Part shown: one piece after another, positions 40,488-45,220 of the stretch
Layout of the letters: every line of letters begins with the position of its first letter
Numbering within the stretch: the first letter of the stretch is position 1
IMG/VR virus record: IMGVR_UViG_3300035118_000057
Coordinates: 1-58,598 of that record
Length of the DNA stretch: 58,598 nt
DNA from: a virus
Direction: 5' to 3' (one strand)
Notes under the pieces: model-generated
Told to the model about the DNA's origin: nothing
The model's database searches: none
What the model saw: only the letters and a program-made list of their open reading frames with translations
Position numbers and translations under genes: made by a program

Positions 40488-40507
40488 GAGACATAACAGC
40501 TAATGTG
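40488..40507. repeat. GAGACAT element, copy 2
   Basis: GAGACATAACAGCTAATGTG, matching 38334-38353 at 16 of 20 positions and in the same context, just after a T-run and before a gene-poor stretch. Confidence 0.7.
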
Positions 40508-40665
40508 TGATACCCAACATACGGCCGTCCCCGGCCTATCCTCCCCCGGCCCCGGACGGTACTCAGCGACTTGGCCCGGGCCTGCCTTCTCCGAGACGGC
40601 CCGGGTCCTTTGCCAGGATACCAAAGTCCTGACAAAGTTCCAATATCGGAGGGAAAGGCGGATGC
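40508..40665. other. Intergenic stretch with paired hairpins
   Basis: No gene seen. Two GC-rich inverted structures: CCGTCC…GGACGG (about 40526-40559) with GGCC arms inside, and GGCCCGGGCC (40573-40582) with GGCCCGGG (40598-40605) followed by TCCTTT. GGAGGGAAAGG near 40650 is the ribosome site of the LuxR-type gene. Confidence 0.5.
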
Positions 40666-40902
40666 ATGATGATAGGCCCTCAGCATTACGGGCTGCTCGG
40701 TCAGTTGAGCCCAGCGGAAATGGCCGTTGCGTTTGAAATTGGCGTGTTGTGCGTCACGTCTAAGGTGGCCGCCAGGCATCTAGGTTTGTCATATCGCACA
40801 GTCGATACGCAGCGTGAGAATATTTACCGTAAGCTGAAAATCACGCATGGCGCGCCAGAGTTGGCTAGGCGGATGGCTCTGGCAGAGGTTGCCTCGCCAT
40901 GA
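40666..40902 (+). CDS. LuxR-type HTH regulator
   Basis: 78 residues, only the DNA-binding domain: LSPAEMAVAFEIGVLCVTSK and VAARHLGLSYRTVDTQRENI with IYRKLKITHGAPELARRM, a clear GerE/LuxR helix-turn-helix. No receiver or ligand domain. Position next to the late block makes it a candidate late-gene activator. Confidence 0.8.
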   Translation: MMIGPQHYGLLGQLSPAEMAVAFEIGVLCVTSKVAARHLGLSYRTVDTQRENIYRKLKITHGAPELARRMALAEVASP

Positions 40903-40920
40903 ACGCAGCGTGAGAAGATA

Positions 40921-40963
40921 ACTGGTATTGGGACACCCACGAAAGTGGATAAGTAAAACCAGT
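40921..40963 (+). promoter_or_regulatory. Nested palindrome in 5' leader
   Basis: ACTGGT (40921-40926) and ACCAGT (40958-40963) enclose a tight hairpin CCAC-GAAA-GTGG (40937-40948) with a GNRA-type loop, 18 bases before the next gene start. Could be an operator or a leader RNA structure. Confidence 0.4.
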
Positions 40964-40981
40964 AAACATAAGGACTTAACT

Positions 40982-41359
40982 ATGTCCCTACAGGATCAAC
41001 CAAAGCCAAAAAGAGCCGGTTTTCGTGGGACGCCTAATATTCATGGCCGCCCCAAAGGCGCAAAGAATAAGACTACTCTCCCCGCAAAAGAAGCACTAGA
41101 AGCAGCCTTCGAAGGAATGGGCGGAGTGCCACGATTACTTGCATGGGGCAACGCTAATCCTGGCGAATTCTATAGACTGTGGTCGAAACTCATCCCAACA
41201 AACGTCAAGGCCGAAATCAACGGCGGCATCACGCTGACCCCGGTCATCAACCTCTCAGGCCGACCCGAGCCTGCGAGGCTCGAAACAACCGCCCAAAAGG
41301 TGATCGAGGCTGTAGTTGAGGCCGTAGTTGCTGACAAAGCCGAGAACGATGGCGACTGA
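40982..41359 (+). CDS. Small basic protein, small-terminase candidate
   Basis: 125 residues. FRGTPNIHGRPKGAKNKTTL is the basic GRPKGxxNK signature of DUF5681-like and small-terminase-like phage proteins, followed by KEALEAAFEGMGGVPRLLAW and NPGEFYRLWSKLIPTNVKAE, then an acidic tail. Related proteins often precede the large terminase; here about 4 kb of small genes intervene, so the role is tentative. AAGGACTTAACT precedes the ATG. Confidence 0.65.
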   Translation: MSLQDQPKPKRAGFRGTPNIHGRPKGAKNKTTLPAKEALEAAFEGMGGVPRLLAWGNANPGEFYRLWSKLIPTNVKAEINGGITLTPVINLSGRPEPARLETTAQKVIEAVVEAVVADKAENDGD

Positions 41360-41365
41360 TGCCTC

Positions 41366-41704
41366 TCACGTCATATGCCATGACGGGGGGCAAGACGGAA
41401 AGACCAACAATTTCAGATGCTTAGCTCGATAGCCGCTTACTTGTGTCAGCGCCATGTAAGCGTGCGGAAATTGGACAGTCACGGTCGGCGGCCCATTACG
41501 CTCGATGCGGGTAATCGGATGTTCGGCGGCGGCCTGTTCGCAGAGTGCGCGCGCCTGTTCTTTCGTCAATGGTGGGGCTTTGCCGGTTCGCACGAGGCGG
41601 TGCAGGCGAGACTTCTTTGCCGCCAGCTTGTGGTTGAGCATGGGAAAGCGGTGGCTGGTTTCGATCAGCCTTTGCTTGGGTCCGCTGCCGGTGAGAATCT
41701 TCAT
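41366..41704 (-). CDS. Small basic protein, unknown
   Basis: 112 residues on the minus strand, convergent with the previous gene (6 bases between). KILTGSGPKQRLIETSHRFP, LTKEQARALCEQAAAEHPIT, FPHAYMALTQVSGYRAKHLK. Weak ribosome site; starts at 41746 or 41842 are also possible. It interrupts otherwise rightward transcription. Confidence 0.5.
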   Translation of the reverse strand: MKILTGSGPKQRLIETSHRFPMLNHKLAAKKSRLHRLVRTGKAPPLTKEQARALCEQAAAEHPITRIERNGPPTVTVQFPHAYMALTQVSGYRAKHLKLLVFPSCPPSWHMT

Positions 41705-41924
41705 GGTCCGTGGTTGTCTCTCATGGGTCGTTTTCTCGTGTGACATAGGATGAACCGTAGGCACAAGTACTTTGTTATGTGGTTGATATTGGCTGATGAT
41801 TTCCCAGATTATGGAACATGTGCCTGCCTGCCTACGCTTCATCCTACGCGAATCGTGTGCGGTTTTGTGCGGATCATTCCGGTTCTTTCCGGTTGCGCGT
41901 CATGCTGGGATTGCTAGCCCATTG

Positions 41925-41953
41925 TTGACATCGTGCGCTCGTAGCTAAAGGAT
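41925..41953 (+). promoter_or_regulatory. Candidate late promoter
   Basis: TTGACA (41925-41930), a perfect -35, 17 bases before AAGGAT (41948-41953), a poor -10, just upstream of the first gene of the long rightward late block. The weak -10 could mean activator dependence. The rest of 41705-41962 shows no gene. Confidence 0.45.
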
Positions 41954-41962
41954 TGGCATCAA

Positions 41963-42307
41963 ATGACCATCGACCCTGATGTGCTGGCAGCGCTCGAGCG
42001 CGCAGAATATGAGTTGCGCGACTGTTCCGGGTCCGTGTCGGATTCAGCGTCGCGTACCGCGATGTTGCAGGCGGCGGACTTCGTCAGTGCGACGATTCGC
42101 AAATACACGGCCGCTTCGTGGAGAAAGTTGTTGGCTGATCAGGCCAATCGGATCGCGGAGCTAGAGGCCGAGGTTAGGGCACAGTCTGCTGTGATTGACA
42201 ACCTTGAGGCAGAGTTACGGCGGGTGCGACCTTCGCCTGTGACACATGTCACACCAGAGCCGATGCGGCTTCGTAACGGTAAGGTAACGCGGCGGGAGGC
42301 CAAATGA
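41963..42307 (+). CDS. Coiled-coil protein at head of late block
   Basis: 114 residues. Helical throughout with a heptad segment (LADQANRIAELEAEVRAQSA, VIDNLEAELRRVRPSP) and basic C-terminus. Overlaps the next start (ATGA). Function unknown. Confidence 0.65.
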   Translation: MTIDPDVLAALERAEYELRDCSGSVSDSASRTAMLQAADFVSATIRKYTAASWRKLLADQANRIAELEAEVRAQSAVIDNLEAELRRVRPSPVTHVTPEPMRLRNGKVTRREAK

Positions 42308-42549
42308 CCATCAACCGCCTGATGCGCCGCGGCGAGGTCTCGGCCCGCCACGCCCTGCCCCTCAAGACGAGGGAGGATTCACACTATTCCGCCACGCGCG
42401 GCGTGACAGATCGGCATTGCGGGCCTACAAGCAATTGGCCGCATAACGATTGCCGGCATTTCGTCGGACCGAATGCGTGCACCGAGGTTGGTGGCGTGAT
42501 AGCCCGACGAGGGCTATGCGACTGGTGGAAGTCAACAAAGGGAGATTAA
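42304..42549 (+). CDS. Small Cys-rich protein, HiPIP-like spacing
   Basis: 81 residues. CGPTSNWPHNDCRHFVGPNA, then C-TEVGGVIARRGLCDWW: the C-x(n)-C-x(7)-C-x(10)-C arrangement with V-x-G-x-I resembles high-potential iron-sulfur proteins and is found in several phages. Metal binding is likely; a redox role is not shown. Confidence 0.6.
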   Translation: MTINRLMRRGEVSARHALPLKTREDSHYSATRGVTDRHCGPTSNWPHNDCRHFVGPNACTEVGGVIARRGLCDWWKSTKGD

Positions 42550-42595
42550 TCAATGAAGGGTCTTGTTGCAGGAATAATGCTGCTGGCGCCCTGCC

Positions 42596-42742
42596 GTGCT
42601 GCAGATCGACTTGCCGTTCCAGCCCGTACCTGTTCCAGTGGTCGGCGCCGGCTTGCCGGGGCTGGTCGCCGGATGCCTCGGGCTCGTGGTGCTGGCTCGT
42701 CGCAGGCGAGGTCGTAATGCGGAAACAAATATCAAAGCGTAA
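42596..42742 (+). CDS. Small C-terminal-anchor protein, possible frameshifted gene
   Basis: 48 residues from a GTG, with VPVVGAGLPGLVAGCLGLVV-LARRRR at the end: a hydrophobic helix and Arg-rich tail like sorting signals of secreted proteobacterial proteins. In another frame, 42553-42717 (54 residues) starts with ATG and a signal-like MKGLVAGIMLLAPC. One frame has the start, the other the membrane tail, so a frameshift between them is possible. Confidence 0.4.
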   Translation: MLQIDLPFQPVPVPVVGAGLPGLVAGCLGLVVLARRRRGRNAETNIKA

Positions 42743-42884
42743 GTGGAAGGCTCGGTGTCGCATCGGGAGAGAAATACCTCTCACCGAGATTGTTAACCAC
42801 AGGTTGAATACGTGGTTTGACTTCGACTATGCACCGCATGGCGAGTACACGTATTTTTTCGTAGCGAGAGGCAAACAATTCTGA
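42717..42884 (+). CDS. Small basic protein, unknown
   Basis: 55 residues, basic N-terminus (RKQISKRKWKARCRIGREIP) and aromatic C-terminus (NTWFDFDYAPHGEYTYFFVA). The ATG overlaps the stop of the 42553 frame. No family recognised. Confidence 0.55.
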   Translation: MRKQISKRKWKARCRIGREIPLTEIVNHRLNTWFDFDYAPHGEYTYFFVARGKQF

Positions 42885-42917
42885 GTCGATGGCTCGGAGG
42901 CGTCGAAGGGTGCTGCA

Positions 42918-43079
42918 ATGACCGAGTGGACGAGTCGCACGCCGCCGTCGTCTGGCATGTTACCACGATGGACTGACGACGGCCGCTTGCTGGTGCTCGA
43001 CAACCGCGGCTTTTGGATTACGGTGAACATCAACAAGAGCGTGCCAAGCTGGCATCAACCGGGAGCATCAAATGTCTGA
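42918..43079 (+). CDS. Small protein, unknown
   Basis: 53 residues: TEWTSRTPPSSGMLPRWTDD, GRLLVLDNRGFWITVNINKS. Overlaps the next start by 8 bases. Unknown. Confidence 0.55.
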   Translation: MTEWTSRTPPSSGMLPRWTDDGRLLVLDNRGFWITVNINKSVPSWHQPGASNV

Positions 43080-43503
43080 GTCGATGGAAAGCATGTACCG
43101 CCGCGGGGTGATCAGCCGCAAGCAGATGGGCCGCATGGCCAAGCCGGCGATCCTAAACAAGACGACGTCCCAGGCCTCGAAGATGGCGTCCTTTGATGGC
43201 AAGGGCCGCAAGGACGAGGGCGGCGTCCGCGACCGCGGCGAGGTTCCGACGACGGAGATCAATCACCCGACGAACCAGAAACGCGGCAAGGTCGGAGCCG
43301 TCAGCAAGGGCGGCGGCGTTGGCAAGAGCGGTCAGCGTGGCGCCGGCGCCATCAACGAAGAGCAGACGCCCAAGTTCCCCGCGGGCGGCACCGTAAAAAA
43401 AAACGCTAAGCCGGTAGGGCGACGAGGGCTCGGCGGCGCGTCGGCTGGTCTTCGATCCAGCGGGCCGAAGTACGGTGGTCCGTCCTCGCGCGCTAATGGA
43501 TAG
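43072..43503 (+). CDS. Disordered basic protein, unknown
   Basis: 143 residues, Gly/Lys/Arg-rich and low complexity after a short helical start (MYRRGVISRKQMGRMAKPAI): KGGGVGKSGQRGAGAINEEQ, PVGRRGLGGASAGLRSSGPK. A run of 9 A bases (43396-43404) could be a slippage site. May bind DNA or be packaged; speculative. Confidence 0.6.
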   Translation: MSESMESMYRRGVISRKQMGRMAKPAILNKTTSQASKMASFDGKGRKDEGGVRDRGEVPTTEINHPTNQKRGKVGAVSKGGGVGKSGQRGAGAINEEQTPKFPAGGTVKKNAKPVGRRGLGGASAGLRSSGPKYGGPSSRANG

Positions 43504-43506
43504 GCC

Positions 43507-43701
43507 ATGCAAAAGCAGATCGAGGCTGAGACGCCACGATTGGATGGGCTTATCCAATTGGATGATGCGGGAACGCTTTTCTACGTGGCGATGCGTAGGT
43601 GGGTGGGTGAAAAAGTCATTGACGCTGCTAGGAAGGTATACGCCCCTCACTACACCACAGGTTGGGCCGACTGGTATGAACACGGAGGCGAGTTGCCATA
43701 A
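43507..43701 (+). CDS. Small protein, unknown
   Basis: 64 residues: QKQIEAETPRLDGLIQLDDA, GTLFYVAMRRWVGEKVIDAA, ending HYTTGWADWYEHGGELP. Stop overlaps the next ATG (TAATGG). No family recognised. Confidence 0.55.
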   Translation: MQKQIEAETPRLDGLIQLDDAGTLFYVAMRRWVGEKVIDAARKVYAPHYTTGWADWYEHGGELP

Positions 43702-43898
43702 TGGGTGGCATAATCACCCTTGTCATTACGATGGTGGTCGGCGGCCACGATGTCGAGCGTCATCAGCCCATGTCGTCAATGGAACAATGCTGGATCGAAG
43801 CACGAAAGACTATGGCTGAGATGCAATTCAGCCACGACAATGCAAAGATCACGAAGATCGGCATCGGTTGCGTGGTTGATGGAGGCGATCCGGCCTAG
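43701..43898 (+). CDS. Small possibly exported protein
   Basis: 65 residues. GGIITLVITMVVGGHDVERH is a short hydrophobic start, weaker than a signal peptide, followed by QCWIEARKTMAEMQFSHDNA and IGIGCVVDGGDPA; the two Cys suggest an exported disulfide. Resembles small phage proteins with this C…C plan. Confidence 0.5.
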   Translation: MGGIITLVITMVVGGHDVERHQPMSSMEQCWIEARKTMAEMQFSHDNAKITKIGIGCVVDGGDPA

Positions 43899-43913
43899 AA
43901 GCAAGGTGTTATA

Positions 43914-44024
43914 ATGGCCTGGGCCATCTCAATCGCGCTTGCGCTGATCGGGGTCGGCCTGCTGCTATGGCATGCGCGTCGAGAAAAGTACGATCCTTAT
44001 AGGATAAGGCGACATCGCAAGTGA
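43914..44024 (+). CDS. Tiny membrane protein
   Basis: 36 residues: AISIALALIGVGLLLWHARR forms one membrane helix followed by a basic tail. AAGGTGTTATA upstream. Unknown. Confidence 0.5.
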   Translation: MAWAISIALALIGVGLLLWHARREKYDPYRIRRHRK

Positions 44025-44030
44025 CTGGCA

Positions 44031-44084
44031 ATGACGGCCACGGTGTTATGGCTGATGATTGTCGTTTGCATGGTGATCGTGTAA
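44031..44084 (+). CDS. Very short hydrophobic peptide
   Basis: 17 residues, MTATVLWLMIVVCMVIV, wholly hydrophobic, 6 bases after the previous stop. May be a real membrane peptide or a chance frame. Confidence 0.3.
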   Translation: MTATVLWLMIVVCMVIV

Positions 44085-44142
44085 AGTGTCCCAGTCGCAG
44101 ATAGCGGCACGCGCGACGAGAAAAGTATTAAGGAGCAATATC

Positions 44143-44385
44143 ATGGCAAACGATCCGACGTATGCGGGTACGAAGAACGAGCCGGTTCTACCGATGGGCG
44201 GCCCGCCGCCCGCGAGGCCGGACGCGCCCGTCGAGCCGGAATTGAGCCCGCAGGACCGGCTCGAGGCGCTGCTGCTGCACGTTCGATCGCAGGCTCAGAG
44301 CGGCGCGCCGGTATCGCCTTACATTCTCAAGGAACTCGACAGCATCGTAACGGCTGGCCGCGTGGAGCCGGCGCCTGCGGCCTGA
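44143..44385 (+). CDS. Small Pro-rich protein
   Basis: 80 residues from an ATG with AAGGAGCAATATC upstream, a strong ribosome site. Pro-rich N-terminus (LPMGGPPPARPDAPVEPELS) and helical C-terminus (LEALLLHVRSQAQSGAPVSP, YILKELDSIVTAGRVE). Stop overlaps the next start. Confidence 0.65.
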   Translation: MANDPTYAGTKNEPVLPMGGPPPARPDAPVEPELSPQDRLEALLLHVRSQAQSGAPVSPYILKELDSIVTAGRVEPAPAA

Positions 44386-44759
44386 TGGCTGACACCGCCC
44401 CTTCGTCCAACAACCGCACGGTCGTCTATCGCGGCCGTGCCGAGCGGGAGCGCCCTCGGATGTCAGGCTTTGCGGCATCGCCGTTGCGGCAGTCGAACGG
44501 CGCAGGTGGAGATGGTCAAATGCCATGGTCTGGGAAGAGTTTTGCCGCCAAGCACAACAAGAAATTGTCGGGAGCCGGCGCGGCGAAGGCTGCGGAACAG
44601 GCCAATGCTATATTAAGAAGCGGTGCAGATGAAGGGGTGGCTATTGCGGTCGCAAATAAACGCGCTAATATGATGCGTAAGCGCGGCAATATCTCCGGGC
44701 GAGCTGCGTCGAGCACTGGGCTTGATCGCGACCGGGATGTGGATGCCGCTACGGCATGA
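44385..44759 (+). CDS. Conserved KHNKKLSG-type small protein
   Basis: 124 residues. Core SFAAKHNKKLSGAGAAKAAE with ANAILRSGADEGVAIAVANK is a small family found in phages and bacteria, function unknown; flanking sequence is basic and disordered. ATGA overlap with the next frame. Confidence 0.65.
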   Translation: MADTAPSSNNRTVVYRGRAERERPRMSGFAASPLRQSNGAGGDGQMPWSGKSFAAKHNKKLSGAGAAKAAEQANAILRSGADEGVAIAVANKRANMMRKRGNISGRAASSTGLDRDRDVDAATA

Positions 44760-44773
44760 GGAACGGATATCAC

Positions 44774-45181
44774 ATGAACGAATTCAGCCAAGACTACGAG
44801 CCGGATGTGGCTGTCGAGCCGACCAAGAAGCGCCGCGGCTGGCCTAAGGGTCAGAAGCGCGGGCCGCGGAAGGCGAAGGCTGAAGCGATGTATGGCAAAG
44901 CAGTGGTAAAGAAATGGGCTACTGCTGGACAGAAAAATAGCGCATCACTTCCCAACGGCGCCGAGCAACCCAAGACGTTGACACAACTCATGTTCAACGT
45001 CGACCGCGCGACGGCGCTCGTCCTCAGAGCCATGAGCAACGCGATGTCAGATGAGGAAAAAGCCTTTTGGTCGGATTGGACGACGGAGGAATTTGACCGC
45101 CTGAAAAGCATCCAAAAGGAAATGGTGAGAAATTGGTTGGCAGCGGGAGCACCGCATAAAGCATCCAAAAGGAAATGGTGA
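44774..45181 (+). CDS. Basic protein before large terminase, small-terminase candidate
   Basis: 135 residues. A Lys/Arg-rich N-terminus with KKRRGWPKGQKRGPRKAKAE (AT-hook-like) precedes a helical region (TLTQLMFNVDRATALVLRAM, DEEKAFWSDWTTEEFDRLKS). GAGGAACGGATATCAC precedes the ATG. It ends 39 bases before the terminase, where small subunits often lie. Its last codons come from a 30-bp repeat read in a shifted frame, so the natural C-terminus may have been lost. Confidence 0.6.
   Translation: MNEFSQDYEPDVAVEPTKKRRGWPKGQKRGPRKAKAEAMYGKAVVKKWATAGQKNSASLPNGAEQPKTLTQLMFNVDRATALVLRAMSNAMSDEEKAFWSDWTTEEFDRLKSIQKEMVRNWLAAGAPHKASKRKW
45105..45134. repeat. 30-bp direct repeat, copy 1
   Basis: Exact match to 45158-45187 (core GCATCCAAAAGGAAATGG). 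Copies are 53 bases apart, which is not a multiple of three, so the second copy is read in another frame and supplies the stop codon. Confidence 0.95.
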
Positions 45182-45187
45182 GAAATT
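45158..45187. repeat. 30-bp direct repeat, copy 2
   Basis: Identical to 45105-45134. Its AAATGGTGA gives the final Lys-Trp and stop of the preceding gene. Confidence 0.95.
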
Positions 45188-45220
45188 AGCCCAGCGCATG
45201 GATGCTGTGGATGACGCGCC

